Of a DNA stretch of 57,759 nt, positions 14,872-21,820 are shown piece by piece. The position numbers and the translations under genes are program-made. Within the stretch, counting starts at the first letter, position 1. Each line of letters begins with the position of its first letter. The DNA comes from a virus, in IMG/VR virus record IMGVR_UViG_3300046011_007876, positions 1 to 57,759 of that record; one strand, 5' to 3'. The notes beneath the pieces are model-generated. The model was not told the origin of the DNA, ran no database searches, and saw nothing but the letters and a program-made list of their open reading frames with translations.

Positions 14872-14883
14872 TATTTATAAATA
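14872..14883 (-). promoter_or_regulatory. Late-type palindrome TATTTATAAATA
   Basis: A 12-bp perfect palindrome 7 nt before ATG 14864. It contains TATAAATA, the T4 late-promoter core, in both directions. Confidence 0.5.
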
Positions 14884-14885
14884 TC

Positions 14886-15173
14886 TTAATCATGTAAAAA
14901 AGATTTTATAATTTTAAAACCTTCATTAATATCTTCAAAATCTCGATCTGGCGCAAATAACTCTGTTAATGGTTCTTCTGAATCTGGAGATTCAATTAAC
15001 ATAAATGCCGGTACATAATCGTTACCGGTTATATTAACAAACATATCATATTCCTCTGAATGTTCATCAATATCACGATCAACATATTCAATACCTGCTT
15101 TATCTAAATTTTCTTTTAACATATGACAGAACGGACAGCTCTTCATTGTAAATAATATAACTACCTTATCCAT
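14886..15173 (-). CDS. Glutaredoxin-like protein, 95 aa
   Basis: CPFC at residues 13-16 is the dithiol active site, and YVPAF holds the cis-Pro (P55) of the thioredoxin fold. The C-terminal half has an unusual acidic insert (ESPDSEEPLTELFAPDRDFED). It should reduce disulfides, for example of a phage or host ribonucleotide reductase. Start overlaps the thioredoxin stop by 8 nt, so the two redox proteins are made together. Confidence 0.85.
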   Translation of the reverse strand: MDKVVILFTMKSCPFCHMLKENLDKAGIEYVDRDIDEHSEEYDMFVNITGNDYVPAFMLIESPDSEEPLTELFAPDRDFEDINEGFKIIKSFLHD

Positions 15174-15480
15174 TTATTAATTCTTTTACTAAATTATTTA
15201 TTTGTCCTTCAGATAAAACACCAACTATTGTTTCAACAACTTGTCCGGTGTTAAACGTTTTTATTGTTGGGATGCTTCTAATCCCAAGACTCATTGCGAC
15301 TTCTTTATTTAAATCAATATCCATTGTATACATTTGTACTTCACTGGTGTTTTCACTTGAAACTTTTTCAAAAATAGGTTTCATCATTCTACAAGGTCCA
15401 CACCAAGGAGCCCAAAATTCAACAATAACTTTTTCACCACTATTAATTTTTTGTTGTAAATCTACACTACTAATTTCCAT
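15166..15480 (-). CDS. Thioredoxin, 104 aa
   Basis: Canonical active site WCGPC at residues 26-30, preceded by VIVEFWAP, and cis-Pro in RSIPT (P71). Length and layout match classical thioredoxins. Likely electron donor for nucleotide reduction or a processivity partner, as phages use both; nothing here decides. It overlaps the 120-aa gene upstream by 11 nt and the glutaredoxin downstream by 8 nt. Confidence 0.92.
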   Translation of the reverse strand: MEISSVDLQQKINSGEKVIVEFWAPWCGPCRMMKPIFEKVSSENTSEVQMYTMDIDLNKEVAMSLGIRSIPTIKTFNTGQVVETIVGVLSEGQINNLVKELING

Positions 15481-15832
15481 TTTTTTCTTTTAATTTATTT
15501 AGGTTGTTTATGAAGAAACGAACTTCGTTTAATTTTTCAGAATCAAAATAAACTGTTATCTGATAATTAAGTTCACTACCACTCGTTCTTGATAAATATA
15601 AATAGAGTTGTGACTTATTTTCAAATACAGCATCATAATATATTAATGAATTATTAACTTCATTAATTTTAGCATATTCTAATCTAAAATTTTTTTCTAA
15701 TAAAATTTCAGGAGTAATTTTTAATGGTGTATTTAGTCTTATTTTAGAAAATATCTTACCATATTTTTCATAAAATAATTTTAACAATTCTTCTTCCTTT
15801 TCAAAATATTGTTTTTTTACTATTTCTTCCAT
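15470..15832 (-). CDS. Hypothetical protein, 120 aa
   Basis: MEEIVKKQYFEKEEELLKLF begins with a charged helix, followed by a beta-rich part with NNSLIYYDAVFENKSQLYLYLS and ELNYQITVYFDSEK and a C-terminal Lys-rich helix. No family recognised. It begins right after the terminator at 15848-15872 and its 3' end overlaps thioredoxin, so it leads the redox operon. Confidence 0.6.
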   Translation of the reverse strand: MEEIVKKQYFEKEEELLKLFYEKYGKIFSKIRLNTPLKITPEILLEKNFRLEYAKINEVNNSLIYYDAVFENKSQLYLYLSRTSGSELNYQITVYFDSEKLNEVRFFINNLNKLKEKNGN

Positions 15833-15847
15833 TTAATAAAAATAAAA

Positions 15848-15872
15848 AAAGTGGTGAAAAAGTCACCACTTT
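15848..15872 (-). terminator. Intrinsic terminator AAAGTGGTGA...TCACCACTTT
   Basis: Ten-bp stem and 5-nt loop followed on the minus strand by TTTTATTTTTATT, starting 1 nt after the stop codon of the 93-aa gene. Confidence 0.85.
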
Positions 15873-15873
15873 A

Positions 15874-16155
15874 TTAGTTTAATATTATATCACCAAATTT
15901 TGTTTTATGAATAATTTTATCTATGTTTTTATTTTTTATATCTGGAATTTTTAATTCTACAACAATATTAACAATTTGTTCTCTACTTAAAATTATATCT
16001 TTACCTTCATCAAAATTTTTTTCTGACTGTTGTTTTAACTTTTCGTAAAACTCATTTTTTTGTAAATCACCTATTAAACTAATTAAATCGTTTGGGTTGT
16101 TCTCAAAAAAACTAATCAGGTTTGAAATATAAATCTCAATGTCAATATTTTTCAT
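15874..16155 (-). CDS. Hypothetical phage protein, 93 aa
   Basis: MKNIDIEIYISNLISFFENN and PNDLISLIGDLQKNEFYEKL give a helical N-terminal half; the C-terminal half has KDIILSREQIVNIVVELK, which reads like a small structured domain. I recall similar small proteins in other Bacteroidota phages, without function. It follows the 651-aa gene by 7 nt and is closed by a strong terminator. Confidence 0.65.
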   Translation of the reverse strand: MKNIDIEIYISNLISFFENNPNDLISLIGDLQKNEFYEKLKQQSEKNFDEGKDIILSREQIVNIVVELKIPDIKNKNIDKIIHKTKFGDIILN

Positions 16156-16162
16156 TTTATTA

Positions 16163-18118
16163 TTATATGTTTCTACAATGTGTTTTCATTTCTGGTGGAA
16201 AATTTAATTCGTAAATATTGTCTTCAGTTGGTCTAATATATTTTAAAAGTTCTGGTGGTAAATTATTAGGGTCAACACCTGAGCCTTCAACACTAAGAAA
16301 ATCAAGACATGTTAAATTACCAACACTTTTAGGAAGTGTAGTTAATTTTTTATTTTGTGTCAAATTTAAAAATGTTAATTGTCTACAATTACCAATTGAG
16401 TCTGGAAGACTATCAATTATACCTTCACAAACCAAAACTTCTAAATCAGTAAAGTTTCCAATAGTTTCTGGTATTTTTAATGTTATATCGTCTTTGGATT
16501 TATTTTCAATTTGTAAAAATGTCATATTTTGTGGAAAAATTTCAAATAATCTTTCAAGACCAAACATTCTCGCAAATTTACCGTTTGCATCATCAGGATA
16601 ATCAATTGTAACTAATGATGGGTCAAAATTCTGATCAAGTTCATTTTCATATTTAATTCTCAATTGTCTCAAGTAAGGTCTCATTTCTTTACTTAAAACA
16701 ACTTCTATGTCATTTTCATTTAATTCTCTTAAAGATTTTACTAATAACTTTTCTTTCTTTTTAGAAACATAGTAAGACATAGCACTTGGTCCTAAAACTC
16801 TAACCATCGCACCACTTAATTCACTTCCTAAGCCAATATATTTTTTTTGTAATTCTTCTGGTAAATTTGCAAATGTTTCAGCACCATTTGTCATACTTTT
16901 AAAATCCGGACCTCTTAACTCCATCCATAACTCAACTTCTTCAAGACCACCAAGTTCTTGGATAGGGTTAGTTGTTTTAAGATTATAATGTTTATATCTA
17001 TTTAATTTATCCTGATCTTCTTGTGTATATGGTTTTGGTTCAAAATAACCTTCTTTACCTTGTAAAACAGGAATTTTACTTAATATTTCTTTCCAAGGAA
17101 TTACAGTACCACCACTAAATCTTCCGGAGTTAGAACCATCTGCCAATCTTTTTTCACCATATTTATCAACTAATATTACTGAAGCGTAATTTAAATCAGA
17201 AGTTGGTAAGTTTTTATTTATTACGTAATACAATGTTAAATTTTGATTTAATCGGTAATTGTAATAGTAATTTGAGGCACCTTCCCAGGATGTACACCAT
17301 CTTCTATCTGGTGCATATTTTTTTCTAATATTAATACATTTATGTTTTTGATCCGGAGCAAAGATTAATACATCATCATCCTCATATTTAATCTCAACAT
17401 CACTCGTATCAATTTGAGGTAATGAATATTCATCCTCACCCATTTTTGTGTACCCATCAACTAAATGTTCAAATTGTTCAAAATTCATATAAGCCACAAG
17501 TTTTGATCTTAAAGGAATTGAATCATATTGTGCAACGTATCTTTGTGCTCTGGGTAAAATAGTGGTAAGTGGATCTTCATTTGGTACTTCTTTATGAAAT
17601 TTTTCAGTAATTGCAACAACTAATTCATTATTACCATTTCTGTCAAATCTACTAAAATATGGTATTACAAGTTCGTTTAATTCTGTTGGTGTATAAGATA
17701 AGATATCTTTTGAGAAGGCCTTAGACTTCTTAACTAACGTTTTAATTTCAAAGAATTTTTTAATGTTAATTTTAATTAACTGAAGGTCTACATTAATTTT
17801 ACCTCTATACTTGTTTATGAAGTCTTGAGCATAATCATCAAGATTTTTTCTTGTCTGTTGACTTGTTTCTTTATCTTTAATTAATTCTTTAACTTTTTGA
17901 TATGAATGTCTAAAAATATCTTTATCTTCATTAGCAAACGCACTTTTAAATCTTTCAAAGTCTGCAATTGTTTTTCTTATATTTTCTTCAGTTTCTTCAG
18001 TTTCTTTTGAAAATTTATCTATTAATTTTTTTACTGTTGATTCCGGATATTCTAATAATATTTTTTTTGTTTGTAAATTTTCTTTTACAACTTTTGATAG
18101 TAATCCTAATAACTCCAT
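16163..18118 (-). CDS. Large WCT-domain protein with C-terminal LRRs, 651 aa
   Basis: Residues 1-24 (MELLGLLSKVVKENLQTKK, then ILLEY) form an amphipathic peptide like those of other late proteins. A helical region to about 200 follows. The WCT domain is at about 245-350 (YEDDDVLIFAP, RRWCTSW with W274-C275-T276, LTLYYVINKN, ADGSNSGRFSGG). Leucine-rich repeats occupy about 540-640 (IPETIGNFTDLEVLVCEG, LPDSIGNCRQLTFLNLTQN, LPKSVGNLTCLDFLSVEGSG). A TATTTATAAATA palindrome lies upstream. LRRs suggest protein binding; I infer a late, possibly injected protein, but there is no direct evidence. Confidence 0.7.
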   Translation of the reverse strand: MELLGLLSKVVKENLQTKKILLEYPESTVKKLIDKFSKETEETEENIRKTIADFERFKSAFANEDKDIFRHSYQKVKELIKDKETSQQTRKNLDDYAQDFINKYRGKINVDLQLIKINIKKFFEIKTLVKKSKAFSKDILSYTPTELNELVIPYFSRFDRNGNNELVVAITEKFHKEVPNEDPLTTILPRAQRYVAQYDSIPLRSKLVAYMNFEQFEHLVDGYTKMGEDEYSLPQIDTSDVEIKYEDDDVLIFAPDQKHKCINIRKKYAPDRRWCTSWEGASNYYYNYRLNQNLTLYYVINKNLPTSDLNYASVILVDKYGEKRLADGSNSGRFSGGTVIPWKEILSKIPVLQGKEGYFEPKPYTQEDQDKLNRYKHYNLKTTNPIQELGGLEEVELWMELRGPDFKSMTNGAETFANLPEELQKKYIGLGSELSGAMVRVLGPSAMSYYVSKKKEKLLVKSLRELNENDIEVVLSKEMRPYLRQLRIKYENELDQNFDPSLVTIDYPDDANGKFARMFGLERLFEIFPQNMTFLQIENKSKDDITLKIPETIGNFTDLEVLVCEGIIDSLPDSIGNCRQLTFLNLTQNKKLTTLPKSVGNLTCLDFLSVEGSGVDPNNLPPELLKYIRPTEDNIYELNFPPEMKTHCRNI

Positions 18119-18128
18119 AATTTTGTTT

Positions 18129-18140
18129 TATTTATAAATA
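18129..18140 (-). promoter_or_regulatory. Late-type palindrome TATTTATAAATA
   Basis: Identical to the site at 14872-14883, 10 nt before ATG 18118. Confidence 0.5.
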
Positions 18141-18240
18141 TTTAATTAACTAGAAAAATAAGTAATAATAATTTTTTTTAAATCAAAGTTATTATTAATA
18201 ATATTTACAAAAAATAACTAATAAAATATAATTATATTAT

Positions 18241-18402
18241 ATGGAAAAAAAAGAAGCTACAAAAGTTGGTTGTCAATCTTGTAAAACAGATAGAGGTGTT
18301 ATCAAAGTACAAAAATTTTTATACGGCCTTGGTATTGTGATATTTGTATTTTCAGTTTATGGTATTTATAGTTTTGTAAAAGATGTGATGAGTTTATTCT
18401 AA
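18241..18402 (+). CDS. Small single-pass membrane protein with CxxC, 53 aa
   Basis: ATG 18241 opens MEKKEATKVGCQSCKTDRGV with a CxxC pair, then one transmembrane segment (FLYGLGIVIFVFSVYGIYSF) and a short tail. Its stop overlaps the convergent dnaJ stop by 4 nt. A cytoplasmic metal-binding head on a membrane anchor is likely (positive charges before the segment). Function unknown. Confidence 0.6.
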   Translation: MEKKEATKVGCQSCKTDRGVIKVQKFLYGLGIVIFVFSVYGIYSFVKDVMSLF

Positions 18403-19334
18403 TTTCTACTATATTTTAAAAACTGATTAATTAGTAAGTCCCCACCACCATCATTTTTAAACCCCTTACCTTTAATTCTCAACGGTTTTGATGTATCTAT
18501 ATTTTTTGGGAATGATATTTTTAAATCACCTTCTGGGTGTGGTATTAAAAAATTATCATTTTTTAAATCATCTAAACTAAAAAACTTATTATAAACCAGA
18601 TTGGTACCAAACTTTTCAAAGTTTGATTCATTTTTTAAAAATATTCTAACAACTAAATCACCATATGTTCCATTTTTAAAATCACCCTGTCCTTTTAATC
18701 TAAAAAATTGGCCATCATCAATACCATGTGGTATATTAACTTCAACACTATGTATTTCACCTTTACTTCCTTCACCACCACAAGAATGACAAGGATTTGT
18801 TAATATAGAACCTTTACCTCTACAACCTTCACATTGCATACTAACAACTTGATTAAAAATTCCATTTCCAAATTGTTTTAGTATTTGTCCTGAACCGTTA
18901 CATATAGTACAAATTACTTTGTCTCCACCGGTTCCATCACAAGGATTACATTTTGTTTTTCTACTATAAGTTATTTCTTTTTTTTCTGCCAAATATGATT
19001 CAACAACTGTTAATTCAAGATTTATATTTGTTGTGTGAACTCTTTGTTCTTGTCTTTGTTGTCCAAAAACACTATTAAATAAATCACTCATAGATCCACC
19101 AAATCCACCACCACCCATTCCGGCAAATGGATTTTTTCTTTCCATATCATATTGTCTTCTTTTATCCTCATCACCTATTGTGTCATACGCTACGGATATT
19201 TTTTTAAACAATTCTTCATCACCACCTTTATCAGGATGATTTTCTTTTGCTAATTTTCTATACGCTTTTTTTATTTCATCCTGGGTTGCAGTCTCCTCAA
19301 CACCTAATGTTGTATAATGTGTGTCAGTATTCAT
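18399..19334 (-). CDS. dnaJ: DnaJ-type co-chaperone, 311 aa
   Basis: J-domain with the HPD motif at 33-35, a G-rich linker (about 72-84), and a zinc-binding region with four CxxCxGxG repeats (CNPCDGTG, CTICNGSG, CEGCRGKG, CHSCGGEG), followed by a substrate-binding domain containing IPHGIDDGQFFRLKGQGD. This is a type I DnaJ about 60 residues shorter than bacterial DnaJ, mainly at the C-terminus. It should stimulate the host DnaK ATPase and help fold or assemble phage proteins. A complete DnaJ is uncommon in phages. Confidence 0.92.
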   Translation of the reverse strand: MNTDTHYTTLGVEETATQDEIKKAYRKLAKENHPDKGGDEELFKKISVAYDTIGDEDKRRQYDMERKNPFAGMGGGGFGGSMSDLFNSVFGQQRQEQRVHTTNINLELTVVESYLAEKKEITYSRKTKCNPCDGTGGDKVICTICNGSGQILKQFGNGIFNQVVSMQCEGCRGKGSILTNPCHSCGGEGSKGEIHSVEVNIPHGIDDGQFFRLKGQGDFKNGTYGDLVVRIFLKNESNFEKFGTNLVYNKFFSLDDLKNDNFLIPHPEGDLKISFPKNIDTSKPLRIKGKGFKNDGGGDLLINQFLKYSRN

Positions 19335-19379
19335 TTATTTTTGATAGTTATTATTTTTATATAATATAAAAAATATTTT

Positions 19380-20021
19380 ATGAAATATCTAATAGTTTTA
19401 TTTAAAAATAAAGAAAGGAAAAAAATAATCAAGAAGTTTAAAACTTATGATAGGGCCAAAAATTTTTATAACAAACTAATAAATGATAGTAATAATGTTT
19501 TATTTAGTAAGGAAATTGAAAACGGTAAAATTTCTAAATTTGAAATTGGTTTAGTCGATTCAAGTCCGGAAAATTTTGATTTATATTTTGTAAAGGATGA
19601 ATTAGGTAGACAAATTAAAGTCGATATTAACGATTCGGAGTTTAAAATTTTAAACATAAATAACTACTCAATTGAAGAAACAATATTTGATTTACAAAAA
19701 AATAAAAAAATCCAAACAATTGATTTTATTAGAAAATATGTTAAAAGAGATGGCGTTAAATTAATATCAAAATTAAATAATAAAGTTATTGTTCAAAATG
19801 ATAATGAGTTATTTTTATTTTCATTAAAATCAGAAGAAGATTGTTATAGATTTCTAGAATGTTTAGGTAATTATATGTTAAAAAATAATAGACTTGATGT
19901 TATTATTGTACCAACTGATGATATTACACAAAAAAAATACCTTTATAGTTTATTAGACTCTAAAGGTATTTCTAAAAGTTTTTTATATCGTAAATCAACC
20001 ACTTATTTTACTGGTAAATAA
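19380..20021 (+). CDS. Hypothetical protein, 213 aa
   Basis: MKYLIVLFKNKERKKIIKKF begins a protein with an N-terminal modification-like small domain (about 1-75), a middle region (ELGRQIKVDINDSEFKILN), and a C-terminal alpha/beta part (NNRLDVIIVPTDDITQKKYL). It diverges from dnaJ over 45 nt and overlaps the convergent 107-aa gene by 27 nt. No family recognised. Confidence 0.65.
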   Translation: MKYLIVLFKNKERKKIIKKFKTYDRAKNFYNKLINDSNNVLFSKEIENGKISKFEIGLVDSSPENFDLYFVKDELGRQIKVDINDSEFKILNINNYSIEETIFDLQKNKKIQTIDFIRKYVKRDGVKLISKLNNKVIVQNDNELFLFSLKSEEDCYRFLECLGNYMLKNNRLDVIIVPTDDITQKKYLYSLLDSKGISKSFLYRKSTTYFTGK

Positions 20022-20318
20022 ATTTTTAAAGATTTTTTTAAAACCACTTACTTTTTTTTCTTTTTTAGGTTCCTCAACTTTCTCTTCAAAATTAACACCA
20101 GCCTGCATAAAAATTATTTCAATGTTTGAGATTTCAATTTTAAATCTTTTGTGGTTTCTATCTATGTCTCTAAAATTTTTTTGAACACTTTTAAATTCAT
20201 CTTTTTCTAACTCTAGAATTATTGCTGTTTGTCCGTTTGGAAATAGTGTTTCTAAAGCATCAGTAATCATTGCTAACTTTTCTAACCTTTCATCAATACC
20301 GTTTTTATTCTCTTCCAT
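19995..20318 (-). CDS. Hypothetical protein with amphipathic C-terminus, 107 aa
   Basis: MEENKNGIDERLEKLAMITD and TLFPNGQTAIILELEKDEFK form a small alpha/beta domain, and the end (SGFKKIFKNLFTSKISG) is a basic amphipathic helix that could bind a membrane or a partner. The gene upstream ends in a similar way (LWKRIKTVLMKG). It overlaps that gene by 37 nt. Confidence 0.65.
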   Translation of the reverse strand: MEENKNGIDERLEKLAMITDALETLFPNGQTAIILELEKDEFKSVQKNFRDIDRNHKRFKIEISNIEIIFMQAGVNFEEKVEEPKKEKKVSGFKKIFKNLFTSKISG

Positions 20319-20500
20319 AATGATAATTTTTCAGGTTCTTTCTTATCTTTAACAATGTCTTCTTTTTTTAAGTTTTTTATTTGATCAATGAATTTTAGTT
20401 TTTCTTTTTCTAATTCAATTGTATCTTTTTCAAGCTCACTCTTCAACCACTCTAGATGTTTTTCCGTTTCTGTTTGTATCTGCTTCATCTTCTTCGTCAT
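20282..20500 (-). CDS. Small charged coiled-coil protein, 72 aa
   Basis: Almost entirely Lys/Glu helix (KHLEWLKSELEKDTIELEKE) ending in LWKRIKTVLMKG. It overlaps its neighbours by 65 and 37 nt, which lowers certainty, but the paired amphipathic C-termini of this and the next gene argue for a real, related pair. ATG 20488 is an alternative start. Confidence 0.55.
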   Translation of the reverse strand: MTKKMKQIQTETEKHLEWLKSELEKDTIELEKEKLKFIDQIKNLKKEDIVKDKKEPEKLSLWKRIKTVLMKG

Positions 20501-20885
20501 CTAATCTTATGTTATGAGGTAGTAATTCAAATTTTAATGAATGTAACGAATTTAAATTTTGTTTATCAAATAAATTTTTTAATTCAGTTACTTTATCATT
20601 AAATAATTTTTCTTTTTCCTCTAATTCTTTATTGTATTTTATTATATTTTTAATGTTTTCCGCCGTTTCATTAATACTAACTTCCTCAAATTCACTAACA
20701 AAAGATATTGATCTATTTTCAGGGTCTTGTGAATTGTGTTCAATAGCACTTTCTTCTTTTACATATTTTTTAGGTAATCTCCATTTTTTTGGGAAAGACA
20801 TATCAAATGATAGATAATTTTTTAATTTTCTAACAGATTGTATGTAGGGGTATAAGTCATTAAATTCTTTATATATACTACTCAT
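20436..20885 (-). CDS. Hypothetical coiled-coil protein, 149 aa
   Basis: MSSIYKEFNDLYPYIQSVRK and NYLSFDMSFPKKWRLPKKYV form an N-terminal region with conserved-looking aromatic and Pro residues; a coiled coil follows (ENIKNIIKYNKELEEKEKLF) and an acidic segment (LDDEEDEADTNRNGK). I believe relatives exist in T4-like phages of Bacteroidota. Starts 1 nt into the stop of the membrane gene upstream. Confidence 0.65.
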   Translation of the reverse strand: MSSIYKEFNDLYPYIQSVRKLKNYLSFDMSFPKKWRLPKKYVKEESAIEHNSQDPENRSISFVSEFEEVSINETAENIKNIIKYNKELEEKEKLFNDKVTELKNLFDKQNLNSLHSLKFELLPHNIRLDDEEDEADTNRNGKTSRVVEE

Positions 20886-21073
20886 TATATTTTTATTAAA
20901 TATGTTATTATATAAGATAACACAATACCATAAAAAATCAAATCATTTTTTTCAAGTATCAGTTTTTCTGGTGGGTTTTGTAGTAACAAAAAAATAAATT
21001 TAAAAATCAATCTAAAAATACTTAAAGTACTAAAAATAAATAAAAACAAAAATAATGTTTCAATGTTTATCAT
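20885..21073 (-). CDS. Small membrane protein, 62 aa
   Basis: Two hydrophobic segments (TLFLFLFIFSTLSIFRLIFK and FYGIVLSYIITYLI) joined by a polar turn (NPPEKLILEKND). It overlaps the H1-like gene upstream (ATGA) and the 149-aa gene downstream by one base. It lies a few kb from the lysis genes, so a holin-like role is possible but not supported by more than topology. Confidence 0.65.
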   Translation of the reverse strand: MINIETLFLFLFIFSTLSIFRLIFKFIFLLLQNPPEKLILEKNDLIFYGIVLSYIITYLIKI

Positions 21074-21243
21074 TTTTTTCTAGCTTCTAAAATTTCACCT
21101 CTAAATGTTTTTAATAATTCTCTTAATTCTTGTGCTGCAGTTCTAGCTCTTGTACCGGCAGTTTTATTACCTTTTTCATAAAATTTTGTAGATTCTGTTG
21201 ACATTGTCTCAACTAATGATTTAATCTTATCTAATGTTTCCAT
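21070..21243 (-). CDS. Histone H1-like (Hc1-type) small protein, 57 aa
   Basis: ATG 21243 to TGA 21070 encodes METLDKIKSLVETMSTESTK with the family signature FYEKGNKTAGTRARTAAQEL and a final helix with FRGEILEARKK. The GNK-AGTRAR block is what I recall from Bacteroidota H1-like DNA-binding proteins. It may bind DNA in the head or replication compartment. The phage form lacks a long Lys-rich tail. Coupled to the next gene by ATGA. Confidence 0.7.
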   Translation of the reverse strand: METLDKIKSLVETMSTESTKFYEKGNKTAGTRARTAAQELRELLKTFRGEILEARKK

Positions 21244-21303
21244 TTTTATTTTTTTTATTGTTTATTTAAACTAAAATATTAATAATACGTTGTTTTGTAA
21301 ATA

Positions 21304-21771
21304 CTAAACAAGAAGATTCTTATCTAAGTTTTTATATATTTCAAGAATCATATCTAAATCTGACCTAGTAAAACTTTTTTCAAAATCAAATACATCTCTA
21401 AAAAATATATCAATAGAATTTCTAATTTTTGTATCATCTTGTTTATAGAAAATTTCATCATAAAAAATTTTAAAATACTCATAATGATCTCCATTTTTTT
21501 CAAATAGAATTTCTTCTTTTTTAAAATCTTCTAGTACTTTATCCCAACACCAGTTGAAGTGGTTTAATTTATCTTCATTTGTCATAGTTATTTTAGTTTC
21601 ACTATCTTCACTACCACCAAGATAAGTTTCGGTAATTTTTAAATATAAAGAATTACAAAAATCATAATATAATTCCATTTTTTCTGGAATAATGTTGTTG
21701 GTCTTTAACCAAATATCAACCTCATCTTTTTGTAATTGTTTTGTGATGTAATTAAAAAAATTATTCTCCAT
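21304..21771 (-). CDS. Hypothetical protein, 155 aa, start inside a hairpin
   Basis: The best start is ATG 21771 (MENNFFNYITKQLQKDEVDI); a GTG two codons upstream is also in frame. The protein is acidic and helical, with HFNWCWDKVLEDFKKE and SFTRSDLDMILEIYKNLD, and has no known motif. Its first four codons form the 3' arm of a perfect 12-bp hairpin followed by a U-run, so expression may be controlled at this point (see the regulatory entry). Confidence 0.65.
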   Translation of the reverse strand: MENNFFNYITKQLQKDEVDIWLKTNNIIPEKMELYYDFCNSLYLKITETYLGGSEDSETKITMTNEDKLNHFNWCWDKVLEDFKKEEILFEKNGDHYEYFKIFYDEIFYKQDDTKIRNSIDIFFRDVFDFEKSFTRSDLDMILEIYKNLDKNLLV

Positions 21772-21794
21772 AAACACTAGTCTATGGAGAATAA
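21761..21794 (-). promoter_or_regulatory. Start-codon hairpin, terminator-like
   Basis: TTATTCTCCATA (21794-21783), 10-nt loop, TATGGAGAATAA (21772-21761), then TTTTTTT. It is a perfect 12-bp stem 27 nt after the stop of the 397-aa gene. The 3' arm contains ATG 21771, and the U-run encodes Phe-Phe. It can act as a terminator for upstream transcription or as a lid over the start codon. Confidence 0.7.
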
Positions 21795-21820
21795 TATATG
21801 ATTAGAATTTATTAAGTAAA

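Noticed and set aside
20885-21073. Holin assignment for the 62-aa membrane protein
   Set aside because: Topology alone does not separate holins from other small phage membrane proteins; it is not adjacent to the endolysin.
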